Part shown: piece by piece, positions 1-10,112 of the stretch
How positions within the stretch are numbered: the first letter of the stretch is position 1
Layout: every line of letters starts with the position of its first letter
DNA from: Tilletia caries
Lineage: Eukaryota; Basidiomycota; Exobasidiomycetes; Tilletiales; Tilletiaceae
Reading direction: 5' to 3'
Assembly (NCBI GenBank): GCA_032718865.1
Contig: JALUTQ010000046.1
Coordinates: forward strand, 558,001 to 622,000
DNA: 64,000 bases
Position numbers and translations under genes: made by a program
The notes under the pieces: generated by a model
The model's input: the letters and a program-made list of their open reading frames with translations, nothing else
What the model was told of the DNA's origin: nothing
Databases searched by the model: none

Positions 1-314
1 CGAGCAAGAGCTATTGTGTTTATAACAGGAACCGCTTTTACAGGTTGCAACAAGACCGAGGCACATGTGAAGAACAAGGGTGGAGATGAGATGTTCCGGT
101 GACGGCTCTTCTGTGTTACGCCCGCCAAGCGTGCACTGCCTTCCCTTGCTGCAACTCTCTTTTCATCTATGCAACGTGCAGCCTCATGCCTGCCTCATAC
201 TGACGGCGACAGGCGGTGTCCCGGAGAGGGGGCGTGATTCCGTGACCCTAATAATGTCTACCTGACATCACATTTCGGAGACAAGCGAAGGCCCTAAAAT
301 TGTGGGATGGAACG
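1..314. other. 5' window edge, no gene recognised
   Basis: No supported coding frame or RNA gene is seen. The stretch directly precedes the TATA box of the first gene and is probably its upstream region. Confidence 0.4.
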
Positions 315-320
315 TATAAG
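315..320 (+). promoter_or_regulatory. TATA-like box (TATAAG)
   Basis: TATAAG lies 100 bases upstream of the ATG at 420, followed by a pyrimidine-rich leader, a typical arrangement for a strongly transcribed fungal gene. Confidence 0.45.
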
Positions 321-419
321 TACGCGGCCCTTGAACATGTACGTTCCTCTTGCCCTCGTCTTTCTCTCATACATCATCATCCCTTCTTCGCAATCTTCAC
401 TCTCCTCAGCAGCTCCAAG

Positions 420-1067
420 ATGAAAATCGCCAACGCACCCTTCCTCATCCTCCTCTCGGTCCTCATGGGCTCTGCTTCTGCCACTCATGACGAAGATGTA
501 AGTAGACCCTCCTGTTGGGCTCTGGGGACATTCCGACAGGGCTACAGGCTGACCTTTTGTTGTTCTTGTTTGGCATCCGCATCCCGTGACTACGGTCTCC
601 GTCTCCCTCTCAGGTTTTGATGTGCATCAAGGTCGCCAAGGCCAAGTCCCATTCCGTGCCTGATAAAGGTGTCTACAATAAGGTGAGCCCTGATGCCTGA
701 TGTTTCGACTTTGCAAAGTTGCGACAGGCCGAAGGTTGACATTGATTCTGTTCCCTTCTGTGGTTGCTCGAAATCACAGTGCATGAAATGTGCCCAGTGC
801 GAGCACAAAGGCAATCAACCAGCCGTCCCCCAAATCACTCCCACAACCGTGAGCACAGCTCAGGACATATCCGAGCAGGAGAGAACACGCGTTTACTGAC
901 CGTATCCTGCGTCGGTCTACGCTCTTCCGACCTCTCCGCAGTGCATGGCCTTTTGTATGCACCAGTCCTTTAAGACAACCGAACAAGAGTGCAAGAATTT
1001 TTGCGACTGCGAGGCGGCCCCCTGTCCCCAGTACGACTGCCCCAACCCTAACCCCTACTGCTTTTAG
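420..1067 (+). CDS. small secreted cysteine-rich protein, function unknown
   Basis: Four exons (420-497, 614-682, 780-848, 942-1067), all joined in phase 0, give 113 residues. Seen: a hydrophobic N-terminal signal peptide (residues about 1-21, ending in a SASA-like cleavage context) and no later membrane segment, so secretion is predicted. The mature part holds 12 cysteines, eight of them in the last exon, where CxC and CxxC-type spacings dominate; this suggests a disulfide-rich fold. Exons 3 and 4 both begin with the codons Cys-Met, as if one exon had been duplicated. Introns of about 93-116 nt have GTAAGT or GTGAGC donors and CAG acceptors. The start was chosen because it opens the signal peptide and follows a TATA box. 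No named family was recognised; an effector, adhesin or cell-wall protein are all possible. Confidence 0.7.
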
Positions 1068-1696
1068 CGCGACAACTGAGGCGAAGCCGAACAGCTCGAA
1101 GAGACAATGTACTTTCCCCTATGCCCCTGCGTGGCCTTGGCACTGCGTGACCGCGCTTCATACCACCTTTCGACGCTTCGACCTCGCTGTCTTTCACGCA
1201 ATTGATCACACTTCGTTTTTCAGTGCGAAGAGTGTTACCAAGTTGGGCTGGACGAAGAGAGTACCCACACACAAATAGGTTTCCTTTCATCTTTGCTGCC
1301 CAAGGAAATTGACTGCAGTGCAAAGCAACGTGTTACAGAACATCCTTTCGTTTGCTTTATCAGCCTTCTTTTATCTGGACATGAGGCATGAGTAGGTACC
1401 AGAGCTACATCAGCTCTACTGCCCACACCCTCCCCCTTATCCTCGTCCGCCGCACCAGGAATTGGAATAGCGCCAAAGCTGCGTCGAGGGGGTTCGAGGG
1501 ACTCGAGGTGTTGCTGCTGTTTGAGTGGAACGGTGTGCAAGCGGTATGGAGAAGCAGGAGAGTGACAAGCGTGACTAAGCGAGTCTTTCCTGCTCAAATT
1601 TTTTTGGTCTTCCTTCGTCCTTCCCTCACCTTGATTTCGCAGCATGACCACGACCATCATCATCATCACGACGACCACCAACGCTGAGTCGAAGAG
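1068..1696. other. intergenic region upstream of PWP2
   Basis: No gene is supported. It holds the word CATGAGGCAT at 1380-1389, which recurs in two other intergenic regions nearby, and CAT/CAC-rich sequence at 1645-1680 just before the Pwp2 start. Confidence 0.4.
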
Positions 1697-4600
1697 ATGG
1701 CAGCCGCAAGCTCAAGGCCGGCCCCTACTGCGCCGAGCTCTGCGTCGTTCGCGTTCTCGAATCTGATCGGGAGCGTGTATCAGACTGGCAACGTGCTCTT
1801 CACCCCAGACGGTTCGACCCTCATCTCACCCGTCGGGAACCGGGTCTCGCTCTTCCACCTCCTCCGCAACACTTCCACAACCCTCCCTATCGAGCTGCGA
1901 AAACCCGTCGCACGCATCGCACAGTCACCGGCGAACCCCGCCATCTTGCTTATCGCTGATGTCGACGGCCGGGCCGTGTTGGCCCACTCCCAACGACGCG
2001 TGGTCCTGGCGCATATCAACTTCAAGCAGCCCCTGCGCGATGCTAAGTTCTCCCACGACGGAAACTTTGTCGCTGTCACGCACGGCTCGCAAATGCAGGT
2101 CTGGCGTGCACCAAACATCCTCACCGCGGCCAGCGACTTTGCTCCCTTCGTACTGCATCGGACATACGTCGGTCACCACAACGATATTCTCAGCATCACA
2201 TGGTCCAAGGATGATCAGTAAGTACTTTACCCCCTCTCTCCATACTCCCACTCTGAATCAAAGGACTGTGCAGCGTAGGCGACCCTCAAGATGCCTAACA
2301 AAAACTGATTTAATGAGGCTGCTTTCATAGCGGACATCTAACGCATGTTACTGAAGGGTCGCTGCGCAGGCCCTCATCTCTGTCCCGTGTCTTTCATGAA
2401 ATTTTCTGTGGTCCGATTGCTGACATCTCTGATCTGTACTCTCCAGATTCATTTTGACTACTTCTAAGGATCTCTCTGCGCGGCTCTACAGTCTCCATCC
2501 TCTCCAAGGCTTCCGTCCCCGAACCTTTGCGGGGCATCGCGATCAAGTGTTGGGAGCATGGTTCAGCGCAGACGAACGAGAAATCTACACCGTCAGTAGA
2601 GATGGTGCGTGCTTTGTGTGGAAGAGCAAAGACTCCGCACTCGAAGGCTGGGATGAGGACGGAAGCGACGAAGACGAGGCACAAGAGGACCCGATGGAGA
2701 TGGACGGCATCGACACCAAGGCGGGAAGCTCGAAACTTGCAAGTACGATTGGCGGGGTGCGATGGGGCGTTGCTTCGAGGCACTATTTCTACCAACCAGA
2801 TGCCAGGGTTACTTCAGTAGCTCTACATCACTCGCAGGCCATCGGGGCGTCTGCGCTCCTAGTCGTCGGATTCTCCTCTGGCATCTTCACCTTACACGAG
2901 TTGCCTTCCTTCACCTCGATACACACACTCAGCATTTCCTCCGAGAAGATCACCTCGGTCGCCATCTCCCCCTCCGGAGACTGGCTTGCCTTCGGTGCCA
3001 GTCGACTCGGTCAGCTTCTTGTCTGGGAATGGGCGAGCGAGTCCTACATCCTCAAGCAACAGGGCCACTTCTTCGACATGAACACGGTGGCTTACGCTCC
3101 CGACGGCGGCTTCGCAGCCACGGGCGGTGATGATGGCAAGATCAAGCTGTGGAATACCTCGAGCTCATTCTGCACCGCAACTTTCTCCGACCACTCGGCG
3201 CCAGTCAGCGCCATCGAGTTCGCCAAAAGAGGCCAAGTACTCTTCTCAGCCAGTCTCGACGGCACGGTCCGAGCCTACGACCTTTTACGCTACCGCAATT
3301 TCCGAACGCTGACTGCGCCCCGCCCCGTCCAATTTGGCTGTATTGCGGTTGAGTCGAGTGGTGAAGTTGTGTGCGCTGGCAGCACGGACACCTTCGAGGT
3401 ATACATGTGGTCAGTCCAGACCGGTCGAATCCTGGACATCTTGTCTGGACATACCGGTCCTGTCGTCGGCCTTGCCTTTGACCCGCAAGGCAGTGGTATG
3501 CTGGCCAGCATCAGCTGGGACCGTTCTATCAGGCTTTGGGAGCTTTTCGGGCGGAGCGGCAACGTGGAACCGTTCCAACTGAATGCAGATGGTCTAGCGA
3601 TTGCCTTCCGACCCGACGGTATCGAAGTGTGCGCAGCCACGTTGGACGGCCAGTTGGCGTTTTTCGACGCCAAGACGGGCAAGCAGACAGCTGTCCTCGA
3701 TTGCCGACGTGACATTGCGGCAGGACGGAAAGCGAATGACAAGATGTCGCGCAGAAATGCCTCAGCCGGGGCCGCATTCACCTCGGTCACATATTCGGCG
3801 GACGGTCGCCGTGTCCTGGCTGGCGGCAATGCGAATTTCATCTGCCTCTATGATGTGCGGGAAGGTGTCCTGCTCAAGCGATGGACGATTAGCCGCAATT
3901 TGGCTCACCACGGCACACTGGACCGACTTGACTCGCGCAAGATGACAGAAGCCGGGCCTGCCGAGATGCTCAATGGCATGGACGAAGAGGAAGACCTGAC
4001 CGCTCGGGAACGACTCGATCGGACACTTCCTGGCGTTCAGCACGGTGATCTGAGTAAGCGCAACACTCGACTTGTTGCGCGATCGAAGTGCGTTCGCTTC
4101 AGTCCGACTGGTCGGAGTTGGGCAGCTGCCAGCACTTCCGGCTTGTTGCTCTACAGTCTCGATGCTGCTGCAGCGGGGCTGGGTGCTGCCTTTGATCCTC
4201 TCGAACTCGATCTCGGCTTGACACCTGCAAGCGTCCGAGAAGCAAGTGATGAGGGCGAACACGTGCGTGCTTTGGTCGGATCGCTCAAGCTGGGCGAGAA
4301 GGCTCTTGCGGCCGAGGTCTACGAGCGAGTTCCACCGAGCGACATCGCGCTCGTGGCCCGACAGATCCCCGCCAGCTATCTTGCTCCCCTTCTCCGCCTG
4401 GTCGTCTCCAGAATGTCACCCTTCACCACGGACGCAACGGCCCGGGACGCGAACAGGAAGCAGATCGAAGGCTTGGCACAGAAGGCGGTCCTTTCATCAG
4501 CATTGAATGGAAGTGCTGGTCACTTCGAATTCCATCTTCGCTGGCTCGCTGCGGTGCTGACAAGCCACGGATCGAGTGCACTGAAGCCTCGCGCAAACAA

Positions 4601-4724
4601 CGAATTTGCTCCCGTGTTGAGAGAGGTGCAGGGAGCTCTCAACGAGCTCAAGGCAAACGTACGTGCGGTGGGCGATGAGAATGTGTATTCGTTGCTGTAT
4701 GTGTGGAATGGGATGCAACATTGA
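1697..4724 (+). CDS. PWP2: Pwp2/Utp1, WD-repeat component of the small-subunit processome
   Basis: Two exons, 1697-2217 and 2447-4724 (intron donor GTAAGT, acceptor CAG; the split Gln codon restores the frame as ...KDDQ/FILTTSKD). The product of about 932 residues matches the usual length of Pwp2. Seen: tandem WD40 units across the first two thirds, with blades such as GHRDQVLGAWFSADE, GHFFDMNTVAYAPDG and GHTGPVVGLAFDPQGSG, an acidic loop after residue about 240, and an alpha-helical C-terminal region corresponding to the Utp12-type domain. Known of the family: Pwp2 belongs to the UTP-B subcomplex that binds the 5' external transcribed spacer and U3 snoRNP in the nucleolus during 18S rRNA maturation. 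The ATG at 1697 is the first in frame and precedes the conserved N-terminal beta-propeller start (NLIGSVYQTGNVLFTPDG). Confidence 0.96.
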
Positions 4725-5577
4725 TTGGCGGATCTGTCGCGAAATCGCCTGTCCCCCATTATTGCTGGTTTGCTCGATGTGAACGTTACGGAGCAGATCG
4801 TTTTCAGTCAGAGCCCATGAAACCAGGTGCAGGTCAAGTTGCACAAAGGCGGGAAAATACAGCATAGAGGGAGCAGAGTTTTCACTTGAATCAATGGCTC
4901 AACTTCGATCAGTCGGCAACGAAGCAGCGTCGCTGAACTGACGGAACAGCCGTTTCGCCTGGTCAGCTCGCTCTCTCAACGCTAATGAAATGTATCAGCA
5001 GCGCGTTCTGCCAACGGTTGACCCTTCCTTCCGAATCACTCTCTCCGGCCTTTCATGTCGCTTTCAAGCACACCATCCAACCCCTCTGGACGTCGCTTTT
5101 GGGGGCCTGGGGGTTCGAACAACTTCCAAGGTTCCGACGGTGATCTCGCGTTCGGCCTCATCACACATTCACTCCCTTCTACGTACGCCCCATCAACAAA
5201 CGCAAATGCGGTCCACAGCAGTCTCCATCTGGGTTGCTGATCCTCTGACTTGCCGTTGCGGCCGAGTGTTCCGATCGGCAATCCATGCCCACGCTTCGCT
5301 CTCCGACCGTGTACTTATTCTTCCGACAGAACAATCGTTCTACCTGTTCGCTCAAGCTCCCAGCCCGCAAGCCTCAAGCCTCAAGCTTCGTCGAACGTTT
5401 GCCATCCGACCGTGACAGTTCGCTGCTTTGGAAAACCATGGCTCGTGCTCAAGCACCTCCCTTCTCCCTTGGTTCCTTCCAGCCCCGAGAATATTCACCG
5501 CGGTGTTCGCTTCGTGTATACCGCTGACAAATTGGGAAGGCGATACGGAAAGATCGTTGTCCTTGCAGACGGTGGAC
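4725..5577. other. intergenic region, no supported gene
   Basis: Several open frames overlap here without splice or homology support. A short frame from 5055 (start MSLSSTPSNPSGRR) is the most protein-like but no continuation exon could be defended. TTC/CAAGCCT-type words (CAAGCCTCAAGCCTCAAG) occur near 5367-5385 and recur in reverse near 23190. Confidence 0.35.
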
Positions 5578-5583
5578 TATAAA
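5578..5583 (+). promoter_or_regulatory. TATA box (TATAAA)
   Basis: TATAAA lies 154 bases upstream of the ATG at 5737. Confidence 0.5.
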
Positions 5584-5736
5584 TGGGAGACCTTGAGAGT
5601 GACCCCCATTTCTTGCCTCACTATCACGATCTCATTCATCCTCCTCTTCCTCCTGACCTCGCCAACGAGGTGGGCTATTTCCCCTTCCAGACCCCTTACA
5701 TCTCTTTCATCTCTCTTCCGTCTAGCCTTCTTCACG

Positions 5737-6206
5737 ATGGTTTCGGTATCAACACTGCTGAAGGTTATAACTTTGGCGCTGATGGCACAACGTAAGTAGA
5801 CTCGCCGTTCGCTAGTTCTGCTATGTACCTGCTGTCTGACAGACGTAACCCAAAACAATTGCCCCCAGTGTCCCGGGCTCAGCCTGCCCGAGCCGAGAAG
5901 CGAGTCAGTATGCCTTGGGGTTGGATCCTCCCAAGTGCCGCCGTAACAGGAGCCATCGAGCACTACGGCTTCGAAGGACCCGCAAGAATGGAAGAGCCTC
6001 GGCTGGATCGTCCTCCTCCACGAACCCCTGAGACAGCCCCGACGCCAGCTCCTCCGCCTCCACAACAAGGTGTGGTTGCCCCTCCAAACAGTCCTATCAA
6101 CTCGCCTCCGCAGTCTCCTCCTCGGCTGCCTATTGACGTTCGCCCCTCTTTCATGGAAGTCATTGAAGCCCATGCGCCGAGGCTTGCCGCACAATTGCGG
6201 ATGTAG
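5737..6206 (+). CDS. small proline-rich secreted protein, member of a local three-gene family
   Basis: Exon 1 is 5737-5791 (55 nt) and exon 2 is 5869-6206, joined in phase 1, giving 130 residues. Seen: a signal-peptide-like start (MVSVSTLLKVITLALMAQ), a Lys-Arg (AEKR) site about 27 residues in that could be a Kex2-type processing site, a short hydrophobic stretch (WILPSAAVTGAI), then a proline-rich region (residues about 65-105) and a charged tail. The two-exon layout with a signal-coding exon 1 ending in phase 1 is the same as in the two minus-strand genes downstream, which suggests common ancestry although the mature sequences have diverged. No known domain was recognised. A TATA box lies at 5578. 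Confidence 0.6.
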
Positions 6207-6792
6207 AAGGACGAAGTCGGGAATACAGCATCTGGCTTTCATGCTCGCGACTCCTTGGTCTAAGCAGCAGCGACCACGAATCGGCGATGATTTAAAGGAG
6301 ACAGTCCTTTGCGTCAACTCTCAGTGTGGGTGTAATGGGCGCACTATCCGTCTCAGTATGCTGTGACCGTTAACTCAAGCAATCGAGCACCGTCATTGAG
6401 GCAACGTGTTGCACTATTCTTTCAACATTCTGTGCATTCAAAAGACATGAGGCATGATGCATGATGCATGATGCAATGAAGTTCACGAGGCAATGAGTTC
6501 ACGCGGTTAGAAGCGTCGTTGCTACGCATGTTCGCTTGAATTAGGTGGATATGTACGTACTCGTATGCAAGCATATCGGTTCCTGCAGAAAATGTTGAAG
6601 TATATCAAGGGGATACTGTCTACCGCTTCCACGAACGTAACCCGCTTCAAGTCTGGGAGGTGGGACGTTCTTTGAAGGGTCTGTGACAAACCTCCAGCGG
6701 TTGCAGCTGCGTTTCTCGTTTTGATTCGAATGAATGTTTCACATACATGAGACCACACGTGTCAAATACGACAACGTTCTACACCTTCGGAA
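6207..6792. other. intergenic region with a small tandem repeat
   Basis: No gene is seen. The region between the convergent family members holds a GCATGAT tandem repeat and a copy of CATGAGGCAT at 6446-6455. Confidence 0.4.
6452..6475. repeat. tandem repeat (GCATGAT)n, about 3.5 units
   Basis: GCATGATGCATGATGCATGA followed by TGCA is visible directly; it contains NsiI-type ATGCAT palindromes in every unit. Confidence 0.8.
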
Positions 6793-7424
6793 TCATGGGA
6801 CTGCAGGGGAAGGCGACGTTTTCTTGCGATCCGCCTTGTCCACGGTAGCGTTGTGAATGAATCCTCCCAAGGATCCGGCTGCTGCACCGAAGGGTAACGA
6901 CAACACGAAACCGAGACCGAACGCCTGCCAGAGTGGCATGGATCTTGCGTCGAGATGTTGAGCATTGCCACTGGGCGCAGCCAAAGTGTTCGATTCGAGA
7001 GTCAGAGGGGGCGCTTTTCCACAGAGACTGATGGAGCCATCGTTGGTCGAAGGGTTGTCTCGAGGAATGTGCCTGGGTAGGCTAAGCTGAGTTCTCGCCG
7101 TCGGCTTGTTGAATCGGAGCTGGTAGTAGTACAGACCTGAGAACATAAGTGGCGCCCCTACTCCTGCTCCAAGTCCAGCTGACAGTATTTGAGGCCAGGG
7201 GAGTGCACGGTCTGCCAGCGTGCTTTTAAGATGACTGTCTGAGCTTGACTGGGAAGGGGATCCTAATTCCGACCGCAAGCCATTCGTAGGAGAAGTGTTC
7301 ATCACTTAGTTGTACTGAACAGCTGCCAATCAGACCTAGCGACATTCCACTCACCACCTTCCAGGCCTATCTTCGAAGTCGATGTGGACGCCATCATGGC
7401 AAGGACAAGAACCGAGCTTCTCAT
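6793..7424 (-). CDS. small membrane protein with signal peptide, member of a local three-gene family
   Basis: Exon 1 is 7424-7355 (70 nt) and exon 2 is 7262-6793, joined in phase 1 through a GTGAGT donor and a TAG acceptor; 179 residues. Seen: N-terminal signal-like MRSSVLVLAMMAS, followed by KIGLEGG, then a hydrophobic Gly/Ala segment near the middle (ILSAGLGAGVGAPLMFSGLY) and a second near the C terminus (AFGLGFVLSLPFGAAAGSLG), so one or two membrane spans are likely. Exon 1 has the same length and phase as in the gene at 8081-8771, and both second exons open with GATC coding Gly-Ser, which supports the acceptor choice. The product is not recognised; it may be a fast-evolving surface or membrane protein. 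Confidence 0.6.
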
Positions 7425-8080
7425 GACTGAAGACTGTTGAAATAAATCGGAACGTGCGTGAAGGAAAGGAGGGATGCGAAGGGAGAAGGCAGAAATAAGG
7501 GAAGTGTGAGCGATACCAGCCGCTTTGAATGGAAATGGGTGATTCTTGATGCTGCGATGCTGAGGAGGGTAAGAGATCGAACTTGTCGAAGGGACTCATG
7601 ACGCAGGGCTCGCTTTAATACCTTTGAAACTCACTTTCTGACAGTAGTGTACGACGAGTCACCAACCATTTTTGCGGGCTGGTGCAAGCAGGCAGAACCA
7701 CTTTGCGCCTCGGGACCCATGTACACCGGAGCATGAGGGATGAATCGTTGGACACAATAAACGAGATTACCGTCGCGTCCCGTCGCTTGAGGATTTCTGG
7801 CGCAGGAAGGACGCTCAGGAAAAATTGATACGCGGTTGAGTAAGGCGTAAGGCGCGGTTGAGTAAGAACGTTGGCACGTTGGTCTAAACAAATCACGAAC
7901 TGACAATATGTATTTGTCCGAGTGATTCCAAATTGTGGAGATGATGCAAACATACGTGCATAACTTGTACTGAATCTGGTTCATCCTGCGATGACTTCTC
8001 GGTTCAGAAACACTCCTACGCGCACACATGATCGCGACAAAGTCTCGACCAATATCATTAGGGTGGGGCTACTACATACA
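7425..8080. other. intergenic region between two family members
   Basis: This 656-base stretch is the upstream region of the gene ending at 6793 and the downstream region of the gene starting at 8771. No additional coding or RNA feature could be supported. Confidence 0.4.
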
Positions 8081-8771
8081 TCACGGCCGAGCTTGAGCGT
8101 CGTGAGGTTCATGATGTTTATGAATACTGGGCCTCGGAACTACGGTTCCTAGCCAGTAGCCTAGACCGATTGCTCCGGCCACCGAGGAAATGTAAAGCAG
8201 GGTCAGTCCAATCGCCTCCTCTTCTCGGACCTGAAGACATGTTTTCGCGTCGTGGTCGACCGTAGCTGTTGCAGCTGATTCGAGACGACGAGGAAGCGGC
8301 CCTTTTACAAGGATGGTGGAAGTTTGCGAAGGCATGTCGACCAAGGCCTTTGATGGAAGGGAGCCCATGTGCTGGTTCGCTCCCATCTTGGGCGTACGTT
8401 CGTTGTTCTCCTTGAACACCTCCGCAGCCCTTTGGTACATGTCCACGTAGCCGCGAGCTACACCTCTGGGGTCGCTCATCTGAGCACGTCGCTGTCCTAG
8501 TCCTCCTTCCGAGCGACGATCGGAGGTCGCTGCATTTCTTGGACGTTGGTCTGGAAGCTGGTGAGGTCCTTTTCCGTTATGCGGGAGCTGCGGTGACGAT
8601 CCTGAAAATTCACCATAGCCCGAACGTAGGGACGATGTGATACTGCGGTCAGAAAGGCGCTGTGATGCTTCAGAATTGAACAGCTCGGCGTACCTACTCA
8701 CCACCTTCGATGCCGAATCGCGATGCCGAAACAGATGCGATCATCAGGAGGCTCAGGACTGAGGCTTTCAT
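8081..8771 (-). CDS. small single-pass membrane protein with signal peptide, member of a local three-gene family
   Basis: Exon 1 is 8771-8702 (70 nt) and exon 2 is 8601-8081, joined in phase 1 (donor GTGAGT, acceptor TTTTCAG); 196 residues. Seen: signal-like MKASVLSLLMIASVSAS followed by RFGIEGG, which aligns with MRSSVLVLAMMAS...KIGLEGG of the neighbouring gene. The middle is hydrophilic and low in hydrophobics, and a membrane segment (LTLLYISSVAGAIGLGYWLG) lies about 35 residues from the end, followed by a His-rich basic tail. A read-through of the intron keeps an open frame from 8704, but it would lose the signal peptide, so the spliced form is preferred. Function unknown. Confidence 0.65.
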
Positions 8772-9627
8772 GACGGAAGCTCGTGGTGATTGGTGCTGGC
8801 TGCTATGGTATGTTACGACTGTGGTTGCAGATCGTGATGTGCGGGTAGAGAGAAGGAAGAATGGGAAGTTGGTAAGCGGAGGCAGAAGGGGAAGATACGC
8901 AAACCAGCCACTTGCCTTGGAGAGGGAGACGAATTGGAGAAGTTGACGGATTAGGTGATGTCGATTGGGGAAAGTATTTCGAAGGTGTGAGAAGAGCATG
9001 TATGAGCTCAGAAGGACCCGCCTAAAGAGCGAAGAAGGAGAAGACGAATTTGGGCAAATGGTTTGTTGGGAAAAGCAACATCCTTCGATCCTCTTGGCCT
9101 CCTTATATAGACTTCTGTCTGTCAAATGAGGCCGAAGAAGCAGGTGCATCGCTGCCCGCTGTCACGTTTGATTTGTTTGTGAGTGTGAGATGAGAAGCTC
9201 GGGAATGGAAGGAAGATGAGCAAAGAAGCTCAGGAATTGAAGGAATAAGGCCGAAGGGGTGGCAGCCAAAAAGTAGAAGGGCGTTGGTTCTAGGCCTGGC
9301 ATGGCATGTCGCAATTTATGTATTGTGCTAGCCAGCACAGAGTATTGGGCGGGAGAGTAATGTTCTCATCCAGGGAGCAAATCCGAAGCCAAGACGAGAT
9401 CGTTCCGCTGTCCGCACGACAAACGGACGGTTGGATTTGTGTATCTGTCATGAGAATCGAGACTGTATATTATCAGTTGCATGAGAAGTGGAGATGTTAG
9501 AGAGTTACATGAGGCATAAGGCATGCATGAGGGACAATAATGGTTATGCTGGCATGGTCTTTCCCAGTGGGAGTGCGCAACGAGCTCAACGAAGTACGTA
9601 CGCTATTTGAGGGGAAAGGTGTATATG
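8772..9627. other. upstream region of the 8.1-8.8 kb gene and LTR insertion flank
   Basis: Apart from the TATA-like box nothing coding is supported. A third CATGAGGCAT copy lies at 9508-9517. The last five bases, ATATG at 9623-9627, are the left target-site duplication of the adjoining retrotransposon. Confidence 0.45.
9103..9109 (-). promoter_or_regulatory. TATA-like box (TATATAA, minus strand)
   Basis: TATATAA on the minus strand about 330 bases upstream of the ATG at 8771. It is the best core promoter candidate for that gene, though the distance implies a long leader. Confidence 0.35.
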
Positions 9628-9979
9628 TGTGGCGTTGACACGAACTTGTCGGGGCGAGATGGGTTGTCTGACGGAGATGAGGTGTCGAAATATCGCTGAG
9701 GGGATGGAGGAGGGGGAGGAACGAGGTTCACATCAGGGATGAGACCCTTGGGGCGATGGGGGGCATGGCAGCAAGCAGGGTTGGGTCCGAGCGGGCGGGG
9801 GTCAAAGACGATGGACACAGGACCATGGACGATAAAAGGGGTCGAGATTACGGACGATCCAGTCGAATGTACTTCCTCCTCACCACCAGTTACGCACAGA
9901 ATCTCAGATACGCATCGTTCTCTCTCTTCACACCTTTCCCTTTGCCCTCGATCTCGAGGAAGACAGTCCTGACGCCACA
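9628..9979 (+). repeat. left LTR of element 1
   Basis: 352 bp, TGTGGCGT...ACGCCACA, nearly identical to 18062-18414. Confidence 0.95.
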
Positions 9980-9984
9980 GATTT

Positions 9985-9997
9985 TGGTAGCTCCGCC
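9985..9997 (+). other. probable primer-binding site of element 1
   Basis: TGGTAGCTCCGCC begins five bases after the LTR. It starts with the TGG expected opposite a tRNA CCA end and resembles primer-binding sites for initiator methionine tRNA; the match to this species' tRNA could not be tested. Confidence 0.5.
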
Positions 9998-10039
9998 TCG
10001 TCAAAGGAGCGTGGCCGCTCATACAAGAGAGCTTGCACT

Positions 10040-10110
10040 GTAAGTACACGCGGCGTGTACTCTGGATCAGTCGTGGCGACTGAATCCTAACCTATCTTGT
10101 CCCATTGTAG
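10040..10110 (+). other. intron-like sequence in the element 1 leader
   Basis: A 71-nt stretch with donor GTAAGT, a branch-like CTAAC at about 10087-10092, a pyrimidine tract and acceptor TAG, ending two bases before the gag ATG at 10113. Splicing would only shorten the leader. Confidence 0.45.
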
Positions 10111-10112
10111 CA

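Noticed and set aside
8694..9149. 151-codon minus-strand frame extending the 8.1-8.8 kb gene upstream
   Set aside because: The extension is Ser/Leu-rich leader sequence; the signal peptide starts at the internal ATG 8771 as in its paralogue.
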